Below, one piece after another: positions 44,833 to 52,556 of a stretch of DNA of 64,000 nt. The DNA comes from Pseudomonas saliphila (lineage in GTDB: Bacteria > Pseudomonadota > Gammaproteobacteria > Pseudomonadales > Pseudomonadaceae). The position numbers and the translations under genes are program-made. The notes beneath the pieces were generated by a model. It did not search any database and was not told the origin of the DNA. It was given only the letters and a program-made list of their open reading frames with translations. The stretch is from assembly GCF_008638345.1 (NCBI RefSeq), contig NZ_VTVA01000013.1, positions 62,001 to 126,000 on the forward strand. The letters run 5' to 3'. Every line of letters starts with the position of its first letter. Position 1 is the first letter of the stretch.

Positions 44833-44855
44833 GGCGCGGCCAACCCGCGCCGGCT
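44829..44855. terminator. GC-rich hairpin between convergent metY and transporter genes
   Basis: AGCCGGCGCGG (44829-44839) and CCGCGCCGGCT (44845-44855) form a perfect 11-bp stem with a 5-nt loop in the gap between two convergent genes. No long T-run follows on either strand, but position and strength suggest a transcription end for metY. Confidence 0.6.
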
Positions 44856-44892
44856 AACTCAAATCCAAACCACAAATCCCTACCTTCCAGCT

Positions 44893-46695
44893 TCAGCCTT
44901 CCCCCGGAAACAATGGCCATACCCAGGGTATGACCAGCGTAGCGGTAATCCACATGATCAGATTCAGCGGTATGCCGATGCGCATGAAGTCAGTAAACCG
45001 GTAGCCGCCGGCGCTATAAACGAAGGTGTTGGTCTGGTAGCCGATCGGGGTGGCAAAGCTGGCGCTGGCCGCGAACATAACGGCGACAACAAAGGGGCGA
45101 GGATCTGCGCCCAGCTGCTGAGCAACACCGATGGCAATGGGCGTCAGCAGCACTGCAACGGCATTGTTACTGACCAGCTCGGTGAGTATCGAGGTCAGCA
45201 GGTACACGAAGGAGAGCATGAACAGTGGCCCGAGCAGCGGCGCCAGGGTGATGACCTGGCTGACCAGGCTGTCGACCAATCCCACCTTGTTCATCGCGAT
45301 ACTGATCGCGAGCATGCCGAAGATCAGCGCGAGAATGCGCCAGTCGATCGCCTTGTAGGCATCTTCGGTATCCAGGCAGCCGGTGGCGACGACCGTGACC
45401 GCAGCAATTATCGCCAGGCCTTCAATGGGCATCACATTAAGTGCCGCAAGCAGCATTACCGCCACAACGGCGGCAATGGCGATGGGCGCCTTGTTCCGGC
45501 GGTAGGCGCGCTCCTGCACGGTATTCAGGCTGATCAGGTCGCCGTTGTCGGCGAACTTGCGGATCTGCGCGGGCGAGCCTTCCACCAGCATGACGTCGCC
45601 GAACTGCAGCTGAAAGTCGTCCAGGTTTTCCTGGATATTCTCGGCCTGCCGGTGCACCGCCAGTACGTGAATGCCATAGCGCGCGGTCAGGTTCAGATCG
45701 CGCATGGGCCGATGGCTGTAGCGCGAGCTCCTGCCGACAATGGCCTCGGCCAGGGTCACGTCGCGGGTCGAGATGGTTTCGAAATTAGCCGCCTGGTTGC
45801 GGTTGAAGGTCAGCAGGCCGTTTTCCCGGAGCTCGATGAAATCGCGCATGTTGGCGTGCAGCACCAGGCGGTCACCGGCCGCCAGCACCGTGGTATTAAC
45901 CGGTGTGGAGAGTTCCTCATCGCCGCGGAAGATCTTCAGTACCTGGATGCCGCTCTCACCGTTGAGATTGGCTTCGGCGATGCTCTGGTTGATCACGGCT
46001 GAATCGTGGGGCACCAGCAGTTCGGTCATGAATGGGCGGCTCTGATCGGGCCGCAGTTGTTTCGACAGGCTCTCGCGGTCAGGCAGCAGCCGGTGGCCGA
46101 TGAGCATGATGAAGGTCACGCCGATGACCGCCATGATCAGCCCGGGCAGGAATATGTCGAACATACCAAAGGGCTCAAGGCCGTTCTGGCGCGCTACGCC
46201 GTCAACCAGAATATTGGTGGAGGTGCCGATCATGGTCATGGTGCCGCCAAGAATAGTGGCGTACGACAAGGGAATCAGCAGCTTGGAGGCCTTGGTGCCG
46301 ACCTGGGCGGCGAGCGTGACCGCTACGGGGGTCAGAATCGCTACGACAGGGGTGTTGTTGATGAAAGTCGAGAGCACCATGCCGGTCAACATCAGGCTGA
46401 ACAGCGTACGCAGCGGGCTGCCGCCACCCATACGCGCCAGCCAGCGGCCGAGGGACTCGACGCAACCGGTACGCTCAAGGGCGGCGGACAACACGAACAT
46501 GCAGGCGATGGTTATCGGGGCGCTGTTCGACAGCACGCCGAGTACCTCAGCCGGGGTCAGCAAGGTGCTGACCAGCAGCACACCAACGGCGATACCTGCC
46601 ACCACGTCAGGGCTGAATTTTTCGCGAGCGAAGGCGTAGAACACCCAGCACAGCAGGGCGGCGACGCCAATCATCGGCAGGGAGTCCCAGCTCAT
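44893..46695 (-). CDS. SLC13 family anion transporter with RCK_C domains
   Basis: The 600-residue membrane protein has two blocks of hydrophobic segments (about 1-195 and 405-600) with the DASS-type motifs [16 protein letters not shown] near 112 and [21 protein letters not shown] near 145. They are split by a soluble middle part (about 215-395) that holds two RCK_C/TrkA-C domains. This is the common bacterial form of SLC13/CitMHS-like permeases. Substrates in the family are sulfate, dicarboxylates or tellurite/phosphate. The convergent neighbour metY uses sulfide, so a sulfate-type substrate is possible but is only a context guess. ATG at 46695 is used; the frame extends one TTG further. Confidence 0.85.
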   Translation of the reverse strand: MSWDSLPMIGVAALLCWVFYAFAREKFSPDVVAGIAVGVLLVSTLLTPAEVLGVLSNSAPITIACMFVLSAALERTGCVESLGRWLARMGGGSPLRTLFSLMLTGMVLSTFINNTPVVAILTPVAVTLAAQVGTKASKLLIPLSYATILGGTMTMIGTSTNILVDGVARQNGLEPFGMFDIFLPGLIMAVIGVTFIMLIGHRLLPDRESLSKQLRPDQSRPFMTELLVPHDSAVINQSIAEANLNGESGIQVLKIFRGDEELSTPVNTTVLAAGDRLVLHANMRDFIELRENGLLTFNRNQAANFETISTRDVTLAEAIVGRSSRYSHRPMRDLNLTARYGIHVLAVHRQAENIQENLDDFQLQFGDVMLVEGSPAQIRKFADNGDLISLNTVQERAYRRNKAPIAIAAVVAVMLLAALNVMPIEGLAIIAAVTVVATGCLDTEDAYKAIDWRILALIFGMLAISIAMNKVGLVDSLVSQVITLAPLLGPLFMLSFVYLLTSILTELVSNNAVAVLLTPIAIGVAQQLGADPRPFVVAVMFAASASFATPIGYQTNTFVYSAGGYRFTDFMRIGIPLNLIMWITATLVIPWVWPLFPGEG

Positions 46696-46963
46696 CAATT
46701 ACCCATTCAACACCGTTCGGGGCTTCGCCATGAAACCCGGTCCGACACAGTAAGAGGGTTCGCTTAAGCTGTCCAAGGCCGAAAAAGGATTTTGTTATTC
46801 CATAATCGAATAAATCGTCGGCTTGGAATTATGGGGCTGCATCAGGCTGGCTAATGGACCGGCGGGTTTCTTGACCTGGCTGATGGCGGTCCGTACTGTT
46901 CAAACGCTCGTATGAATAATCGTTCAGTCAGGATGGCCCGGCTGATTTAGTGGAGACAATGCT

Positions 46964-48754
46964 ATGCCAGAGTACAAAGCCCCCCTACGTGATATGCGCT
47001 TCCTGATTGACGAGGTGTTCGATTTCGGCGCCAGTTACGAAGCCTACGGTCTGACCGATGCCTCGCCGGATCTGGTCAGCGCGATCATGGAAGAAGGCGC
47101 GCGTTTTGCCGGTGAGGTGCTTGCACCACTCAACCGCACCGGGGACGAGGAAGGCTGCCACTACGATGACGGCGTGGTGACCACGCCGCAGGGCTTCAAA
47201 GAGGCCTATCGGCAGTACGTCGATAACGGCTGGGGTTCGATGACCGGGCCGACAGAATACGGCGGGCAGGGTCTGCCATTCTCGCTGGGGTTGGTTATCA
47301 GCGAGATGGTCGCTTCGGCCAACTATGCCTGGAGCATGTATCCCGGCCTGAGCCACGGCTGCGCTGCGGCGATCCGCGCACACGGTAGTCAGGAGCAGAA
47401 GGACACCTATCTGAGCAAACTGACCCCCGGTGACTGGACCGGCACCATGTGCCTGACCGAGCCGCATTGCGGTACCGATCTGGGGCTGACCAAGACCCGC
47501 GCAGTACCGCAGGCTGATGGCAGCTATCAGATCACCGGCACCAAGATTTTCATTTCCTGTGGTGAGCATGACCTGGCTGAGAATATCGTCCATCTGGTGT
47601 TGGCCAAGCTGCCCGACGCGCCAGCCGGTACCAAGGGTATCTCGCTGTTTATCGTTCCCAAGTTCCTGCCCGATGCCAGCGGTGAGAAGGGCGAGCGTAA
47701 TGCGCTGAAGTGCGGCTCGATCGAGCACAAGATGGGCATCAAGGCCTCGGCTACCTGCGTGATGAACTTCGATGGTGCGACCGGCTTCCTGATTGGTGAG
47801 GCCAATCGTGGTCTCAACTGCATGTTCACCATGATGAATCATGCGCGTCTGGGCACTGGCATGCAGGGACTCTGCCACGGTGAGGCGTCCTACCAGAGCG
47901 CGGTTGCCTATGCGAAGGACCGTCTGCAGATGCGTTCGTTGTCCGGCGCAGCGGCACCCGACAAGCCGGCGGATCCGATCATTGTGCATCCGGATGTGCG
48001 CCGCATGTTGTTCACCATGAAAGCCTTCAACGAGGGCAACCGGGCGCTGGCCTATTACGCGGCGCAGCTGCTGGATCAGGCGCATTACTCCAAGGACGAA
48101 GCAGCGAAGACCGATGCCGAAGACCAGTTGGCCTTCCTGACGCCGATCTGCAAAGCATTCATGACCGATACCGGTCTGGAAGTGACCAGTCATGGTATGC
48201 AGGTGTTTGGTGGTCATGGCTACATCCGCGAATGGGGCCAGGAGCAGCAGATGCGTGACTGCCGTATTGCCCCTATCTATGAAGGTACTAACGGTATCCA
48301 GGCTTTGGATCTGTTGGGCCGCAAAGTGTTGATGAGTCAGGGCAAGCTGTTGCGGGTATTTACCAAACAGGTACATCAGTTGTGTCAGCAGCAGGAAGGC
48401 CACGCGACCCTCGGCGAGTATGTGAATAAGCTGAGTGAGCTGAACAAGCAGTGGGGCGAGCTGACTCAACAGGTTGCCATGCGCGCGATGCAGAACCGCG
48501 AGGAGGTGGGTGCGTCGTCGACGGATTTCCTGATGTTCTCCGGGTACGTCACCCTGGCCTTTGTCTGGTTGAAGATGGCGGTTGCGGCGCAGGCGAAACT
48601 GGAGGCAGGTACCGATGAGTCTGATTTCTACCAGGCCAAACTGGCCACTCAGGAGTTCTACTTCAAGCGCTTGCTGCCACGTGCCCAGGCGCACCTGGCG
48701 GCACTTGAAGCTGGCGCAGACACGCTGATGAAGATGCCTGCCGAGCAGTTCTAA
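46964..48754 (+). CDS. FadE-type acyl-CoA dehydrogenase (596 aa)
   Basis: The 596-residue flavoenzyme starts MPEYKAPLRDMRFLIDEVFDF, typical of long acyl-CoA dehydrogenases with an extra C-terminal domain found in Pseudomonas. Motifs: MCLTEPHCGTDLGLTKTRA near 163 (FAD/substrate), ITGTKIFISCGEHDL, GYIREWGQEQQMRDCRIAPIYEGTNGIQALDLLGRK near 425 with the catalytic Glu in YEGTNG, and a helical tail. It catalyses the first step of beta-oxidation of fatty acyl-CoAs. GGAG lies 8 bp before the ATG. A closely similar copy follows 620 bp downstream. The exact chain-length preference cannot be read off. Confidence 0.9.
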   Translation: MPEYKAPLRDMRFLIDEVFDFGASYEAYGLTDASPDLVSAIMEEGARFAGEVLAPLNRTGDEEGCHYDDGVVTTPQGFKEAYRQYVDNGWGSMTGPTEYGGQGLPFSLGLVISEMVASANYAWSMYPGLSHGCAAAIRAHGSQEQKDTYLSKLTPGDWTGTMCLTEPHCGTDLGLTKTRAVPQADGSYQITGTKIFISCGEHDLAENIVHLVLAKLPDAPAGTKGISLFIVPKFLPDASGEKGERNALKCGSIEHKMGIKASATCVMNFDGATGFLIGEANRGLNCMFTMMNHARLGTGMQGLCHGEASYQSAVAYAKDRLQMRSLSGAAAPDKPADPIIVHPDVRRMLFTMKAFNEGNRALAYYAAQLLDQAHYSKDEAAKTDAEDQLAFLTPICKAFMTDTGLEVTSHGMQVFGGHGYIREWGQEQQMRDCRIAPIYEGTNGIQALDLLGRKVLMSQGKLLRVFTKQVHQLCQQQEGHATLGEYVNKLSELNKQWGELTQQVAMRAMQNREEVGASSTDFLMFSGYVTLAFVWLKMAVAAQAKLEAGTDESDFYQAKLATQEFYFKRLLPRAQAHLAALEAGADTLMKMPAEQF

Positions 48755-48769
48755 CCAGGCAGCTGAAAC

Positions 48770-48803
48770 ACAAAGCCCCGACTGGTTCGGGGCTTTGTTG
48801 TTT
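48770..48803 (+). terminator. Intrinsic terminator after the first FadE-type gene
   Basis: ACAAAGCCCCGA (48770-48781) and TCGGGGCTTTGT (48787-48798) form a perfect 12-bp stem with loop CTGGT, followed by TGTTTC. It begins 15 bp after the stop codon. Confidence 0.85.
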
Positions 48804-48827
48804 CAGATCGCCGCCAGATCGCAGACC

Positions 48828-48880
48828 GCTTTTCGTGGGACGGTCGCCCTCGGCCCGACGGCGTCCACAGGACGCCCCAG
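48828..48880 (+). repeat. REP-like direct repeat, copy A
   Basis: Begins GCTTTTCGTGGGACGG and contains GTCGCCCTCGG, CGACGGCGTCC and a hairpin GGCGTCC/GGACGCC around ACA. The same block recurs at 49122 with few changes. Confidence 0.8.
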
Positions 48881-48964
48881 ATTGAATGTGCACAGGCTAG
48901 CCCGGCGGCCAGCCTCCAAACGCTGTACAGGTCCGGTGGTAGATGGGCGCCCAAGCCCGCGCGC

Positions 48965-49050
48965 CCGGCAACTGCCGCAAGACGCCGTGAACCCATCCCT
49001 GGGGGCTTGACGAAAACATCCCTGTTTTCGACACTTGCGTCAGCTGCCAG
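48965..49050 (-). repeat. Structured dispersed repeat, copy 3
   Basis: On the minus strand the core (GCAAGTGTCGAAAACAGGGA, then GTTTTCGTCAAGCC) matches copies 1 and 2 near 20.3-20.5 kb. The outer arms differ in sequence (CTGGCAGCTGACGCAAG and CTTGCGGCAGTTGCCGGG) but still pair with each other, so the fold is conserved while the bases change. Confidence 0.82.
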
Positions 49051-49121
49051 GCCCGCAGACTAGACGGACTTCCGCGCTGCGTAGGGTTCGCTACGGCCTC
49101 ACCCAAATATACGCCGCTCAT

Positions 49122-49175
49122 CGCTTTTCGTAGGAGGGTCGCCCTCGGCGCGACGGCGTCCAAAGGACGCCTCAA
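49122..49175 (+). repeat. REP-like direct repeat, copy B
   Basis: CGCTTTTCGTAGGAGGGTCG and the following CGGCGTCC-AAA-GGACGCC hairpin repeat the block at 48828 in the same orientation, with changes mainly in the loop and in the GGGACGG segment. Confidence 0.8.
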
Positions 49176-49376
49176 AGATCGCAGTCAGCTCAGTCTCTCG
49201 ATCCTTAGACCGCACGAACTATAGCGTTGTGCCGATCAGCAAGTCCGCGCGCTAATTTCGTGACCAGACTTTGGTCGGAAGTCATTTAAAGACGGTATCG
49301 GTCTTTTCGTTGTCGCGCTACAATCCCCCGCATATTCCGGGATGGCCCGGGCGATCCGACTGCTATAGGAGTTTCC

Positions 49377-51164
49377 ATGGCCGATTATAAAGCCCCCCTG
49401 CGCGATATCCGTTTTGTCCTCAATGAAGTATTCGAGGCCGACAAGCTCTGGCAGAGCCTGCCTGGACTGGCGGACACCATTGATGCCGAGACAGCCGATG
49501 CGATGTTGGAAGAGGCTGGCAAGATCACGTCGCAGACTATCGCGCCGCTGAACCGTAGCGGGGACGAAGAGGGTGCTCAGTGGAATAACGGTGAGGTGAC
49601 AACGCCTACTGGTTTCAAAGAGGCCTATCGCACCTATTCCGAAGGCGGCTGGGTCGGCTTTGCGGGTAATCCCGAGTTCGGTGGACTGGGCATGCCGAAG
49701 ACGCTGGGCGTGCAGGTTGAGGAAATGGTCTATGGCGCGAACAACAGTTTCGCGCTGTATCCGGCGCTGACCGCTGGGAGTTGCCTGGCATTGGATGCCC
49801 ATGGCAGCGAGGAGCTCAAGCAAACGTACCTGCCGAATATGTATGCCGGCACCTGGTCCGGCACCATGTGTCTGACCGAGCCGCACTGCGGCACGGATCT
49901 GGGCATCATTCGCACGCGCGCCGTGCCGAACGAGAACGGCAGCTACGCGATCACCGGCACCAAGATCTTCATCACCGGCGGTGAACACGATCTGACCGAG
50001 AACATCATTCACCTGGTGCTGGCCAAGCTACCTGATGCACCTGCGGGGCCCAAGGGTATCTCCCTGTTCGTGGTGCCGAAGTTTCTGGTCAACGCAGACG
50101 GCAGTCTGGGCGAGCGCAATGCGGTCAGCTGTGGTTCGATTGAACACAAGATGGGCATCAAGGCCTCGGCCACCTGTGTGATGAATTTCGATGGCGCGGA
50201 AGGGTATCTGGTTGGTGAAATCAACAAGGGCCTCAACGCGATGTTCACCATGATGAACTATGAGCGCCTGTCCATCGGTATTCAGGGCATCGGTTGCTCG
50301 GAAGCGTCCTATCAGAGCGCTGTTGCCTACGCCCGTGATCGCATTCAGAGCCGCGCGCCCACCGGCGCCGTCCAGCCTGACAAGGCGGCTGATCCGATCA
50401 TCGTGCATCCGGATGTACGCCGCATGCTGCTGACCATGAAAGCCATGACCGAAGGCAGCCGCGCCTTCTCCACCTACGTCGGTTCCCAGCTGGACACCAG
50501 CAAGTTTGCTGACGATGCGGACATCCGCAAGAAGGGTGAGGATCTGGTGGCGTTGCTGACGCCGATCGCCAAGGCGTTCTTCACGGATATCGGTCTGGAG
50601 AACTGCATCCATGGCCAGCAGGTTTTCGGCGGACATGGCTATGTGCGCGAATGGGGCCAGGAGCAGCTGGTGCGTGACGTGCGCATCTCGCAGATTTACG
50701 AAGGCACCAACGGCATCCAGGCGCTGGATCTGATGGGTCGCAAGACCGTCGCTAACGGCGGCGCGTTCTTCAAGGTCTTCGCAGACGAGGTGAAGACTTT
50801 CATCGGTGAAAACCAGGATCAGGCGCTGGCTGAATTCATTCAGCCCTTGGCAGACGCCTTGACCAACCTCGAAGAGCTGACCGCACAGGTCATCGAGCGC
50901 AGCCGCATCAATCCGAATGAAGTTGGCGCCGCATCGGTTGAGTACCTGCACGTGTTTGGCTACACCGCTTATGCCTACATGTGGGCAAAAATGGCCAGGG
51001 TTGCCCAGGCACGCCTGGAGCAGGACGCCGACGGGTTTTATAAAGCCAAGCTCGGCACCGCGCGGTTCTTCTTCAAGCGCTTGTTGCCACGGGTGCAGTC
51101 GTTGAGCGCCTCTGTCCGCGCCGGCAGCGAGCCCTTGTACGAACTGGATGCAGACCAATTCTGA
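49377..51164 (+). CDS. FadE-type acyl-CoA dehydrogenase (595 aa), paralogue
   Basis: The 595-residue protein is a clear paralogue of the upstream enzyme: MADYKAPLRDIRFVLNEVFE at the start, MCLTEPHCGTDLGIIRTRA near 163, SCGSIEHKMGIKASATCVMNFDGA-type segments in the same places (each shorter piece identical or nearly so), and VRDVRISQIYEGTNGIQALD near 430 with the catalytic Glu. AGGAG precedes the ATG by about 8 bp. The pair resembles tandem FadE enzymes in P. aeruginosa that divide long- and medium-chain substrates; that division is inference here. The gene ends 20 bp before the GacA-type palindrome of the downstream RNA gene. Confidence 0.9.
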   Translation: MADYKAPLRDIRFVLNEVFEADKLWQSLPGLADTIDAETADAMLEEAGKITSQTIAPLNRSGDEEGAQWNNGEVTTPTGFKEAYRTYSEGGWVGFAGNPEFGGLGMPKTLGVQVEEMVYGANNSFALYPALTAGSCLALDAHGSEELKQTYLPNMYAGTWSGTMCLTEPHCGTDLGIIRTRAVPNENGSYAITGTKIFITGGEHDLTENIIHLVLAKLPDAPAGPKGISLFVVPKFLVNADGSLGERNAVSCGSIEHKMGIKASATCVMNFDGAEGYLVGEINKGLNAMFTMMNYERLSIGIQGIGCSEASYQSAVAYARDRIQSRAPTGAVQPDKAADPIIVHPDVRRMLLTMKAMTEGSRAFSTYVGSQLDTSKFADDADIRKKGEDLVALLTPIAKAFFTDIGLENCIHGQQVFGGHGYVREWGQEQLVRDVRISQIYEGTNGIQALDLMGRKTVANGGAFFKVFADEVKTFIGENQDQALAEFIQPLADALTNLEELTAQVIERSRINPNEVGAASVEYLHVFGYTAYAYMWAKMARVAQARLEQDADGFYKAKLGTARFFFKRLLPRVQSLSASVRAGSEPLYELDADQF

Positions 51165-51184
51165 GGCACGGTCGGGTGTTCACG

Positions 51185-51210
51185 GCCGTGTAAGTGTTTG
51201 CTTACACGGC
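51185..51210. promoter_or_regulatory. GacA-type upstream activating sequence
   Basis: GCCGTGTAAG and CTTACACGGC form a perfect 10-bp inverted repeat around the 6-bp spacer TGTTTG. The inner part, TGTAAG-N6-CTTACA (51189-51206), is exactly the known GacA binding site that controls rsmX/Y/Z genes. Its centre lies about 65 bp before the predicted start of the RNA, the usual distance. As an RNA hairpin it might also slow transcription leaving the FadE gene, but no T-run follows. Confidence 0.9.
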
Positions 51211-51228
51211 GTGGTGGTAAAGGACTAT

Positions 51229-51256
51229 TTGCGGCAACCATGGCCCTGCGTACTAT
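51229..51256 (+). promoter_or_regulatory. Predicted promoter of the CsrB-like RNA
   Basis: TTGCGG (51229-51234) and TACTAT (51251-51256) are 16 bp apart. This places the start near 51263 and the GacA palindrome near -65. Confidence 0.7.
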
Positions 51257-51262
51257 CGGTCT

Positions 51263-51702
51263 CGCTAGGAGCAAGCAAGGAAGCGCAAGAGATCAACAGG
51301 GATCAGGGAGTGGTACCAGGGAAGACTTATCAGGGATAGTGCCAGGATGGCAAGATCGCAGGATAGCGGTTAAGAACAGTGTCAGGATGATGCTGGATTA
51401 AGGATGATGATCAGGGATATAGCCAGGAAGGCGGGATCGCAGGAAGTGATCCGGGACAGTGTCGGGACGATACTGCGTCAGGGATGGTGAACAGGGACAG
51501 AGCCAGGATGGCAAAGATCGCAGGATGGCGATCAAGGACAGTGTCAAGATGACGCTTTGTTAAGGACGATGGTCAAGGATAGAGCCAGGATGGCGTGTCG
51601 TCAGGAAGATGACCAGTGGTAACGCCCGGATGGCATGATCGTTAAGGATAATGATCACAACCAAGTTCTATAAAACCTCGCTTCGGCGGGGTTTTTCTTT
51701 TT
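51263..51702 (+). ncRNA. Large CsrB/RsmB-like regulatory RNA
   Basis: The predicted transcript of about 440 nt has no plausible protein but holds about 28 GGA triplets by my count, most in contexts CAGGAUG, CAGGGAU, AAGGAUA or CAGGAAG, the known CsrA/RsmA binding pattern. Many sit in the loops of small stems, for example GCC-AGGAU-GGC (51341, 51502, 51584), CGC-AGGAU-AGCG and GCC-AGGAA-GGC. Four imperfect units of about 80 bp start at 51341, 51422, 51502 and 51584. Upstream are a sigma-70-type promoter and a perfect GacA site; downstream is a strong terminator. By known biology of the Gac/Rsm system it should titrate RsmA. Start and 3' end are predictions; the family assignment rests on motif density, promoter and terminator together. 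Confidence 0.88.
51673..51702 (+). terminator. Intrinsic terminator of the CsrB-like RNA
   Basis: AAAACCTCGC and GCGGGGTTTT form a 10-bp stem (one G-U) closed by the stable UUCG tetraloop, followed by a T-rich run (TTTTTCTTTTT). Confidence 0.92.
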
Positions 51703-51887
51703 CTGGCCCATGAAACCTTCGATGCCGCTTTGAATCTACGCTCGAGTGCTGGCCGTTTCGACGTTCTGAATGCACCGCTCGGTCTGGCAGTCCTATACTG
51801 CACGCATGAATTCATACCTCATTTTCTCTTACCCTTTTCTCGACGTGCGACCTGTGCATTGGCCTATGCCATTCGGGATGTCTGCGG

Positions 51888-52556
51888 ATGCTTGACGTCA
51901 AGGCATTAACCAAGCGCTATCCAAGTCCGCAGGGCTGGCTGCAGGTTCTTAACGGGGTTGATCTGCGCCTGGAGGCCGGCCATACGCTGGCGCTGATGGG
52001 CGAATCGGGCAGTGGCAAGAGTACCCTGTTGCATCTGGTGGCCGGGTTGGATCAGGCGGACAGTGGCGAGATCAAGGTTGCCGGCTCGTCGCTGACCGGG
52101 CTCGGCGAAGCGGCGCGCGCTGCCTATCGGCGTGATCAGGTCGCGGTTATTTTCCAGCAGTTCAACCTCATCCCTTCGTTAAGGGTGGCTGACAATCTGG
52201 CGTTCCAGGCGCGTCTGGCTGGGCGCGAAGATGCAGCCTGGCTGGCCTTTCTTGCTGACCGCCTGGGGTTGTCTTTACTGCTTGGCCGGTATCCAGAGCA
52301 ATTGTCCGGCGGGCAGCAGCAGCGGGTCGCCGTCGGCCGCGCGTTGGCAGTACGGCCGCCGCTGATTCTGGCGGACGAGCCGACCGGTAACCTGGATGAG
52401 CACACGGCTGACGAGGTGATGACCCTGCTGCTGGAACTGGTGCGCGAAGCCCAGTCCAGTTTGTTGATGGTGACGCACAGTGCCCGGCTGGCGGCGCGCC
52501 TGGATCGGCAGGTCACGCTGTCGGCTGGCCACATCATTGGCGACAGTCGCCCATGA
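51888..52556 (+). CDS. ABC transporter ATP-binding protein, LolD/AttE-like
   Basis: The 222-residue protein is a complete ABC ATPase of the MacB/LolD group: Walker A GESGSGKSTLL near 40, Q-loop VAVIFQQFNLIPSLRV near 84, signature LSGGQQQRVAVGRAL near 138 and Walker B LILADEPTGNLDEHT near 162. It powers the FtsX-like permease encoded immediately downstream (4-bp overlap). With the secreted AttH-like protein this makes the arrangement of the Agrobacterium attEFGH-type systems. The ribosome-binding site is weak, and a 29-codon frame with no start signal of its own ends across this start. A possible -10 TATACT is at 51794-51799. Confidence 0.88.
   Translation: MLDVKALTKRYPSPQGWLQVLNGVDLRLEAGHTLALMGESGSGKSTLLHLVAGLDQADSGEIKVAGSSLTGLGEAARAAYRRDQVAVIFQQFNLIPSLRVADNLAFQARLAGREDAAWLAFLADRLGLSLLLGRYPEQLSGGQQQRVAVGRALAVRPPLILADEPTGNLDEHTADEVMTLLLELVREAQSSLLMVTHSARLAARLDRQVTLSAGHIIGDSRP

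Larger units (their letters stand above)
48804..49376. other. Repeat-rich spacer between two FadE paralogues
   Basis: About 570 bp without coding sequence. It carries one copy of the 88-bp structured element (48965-49050, minus) between two copies of a roughly 53-bp direct repeat (48828 and 49122). The last 100 bp before the ATG must hold the promoter of the second FadE gene. Confidence 0.7.

Noticed and set aside
46985-48694. Minus-strand open frame of 569 codons opposite the first FadE-type gene
   Set aside because: Antisense shadow of a clear acyl-CoA dehydrogenase; no start signal or recognisable domain.
51185-51210. Plain terminator hairpin of the second FadE gene
   Set aside because: The palindrome has no T-run behind it, and its inner bases match TGTAAG-N6-CTTACA exactly at the right distance from a promoter, so a GacA site is the better reading; a secondary attenuating effect cannot be excluded.
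51148-51401. Two short plus-strand frames (63 and 67 codons) across the GacA box and RNA start
   Set aside because: They have no Shine-Dalgarno, differ in frame across the repeat units, and the region is better explained as promoter and non-coding RNA.
51341-51660. CRISPR array
   Set aside because: The 80-bp units are imperfect and diverge throughout, with no conserved 24-40 bp repeat separated by unique spacers and no cas genes nearby.
51806-51895. 29-codon leader frame ending across the ABC ATPase start
   Set aside because: There is no ribosome-binding site before its ATG and no clear conservation test possible; translational coupling would be plausible but cannot be supported from this sequence alone.
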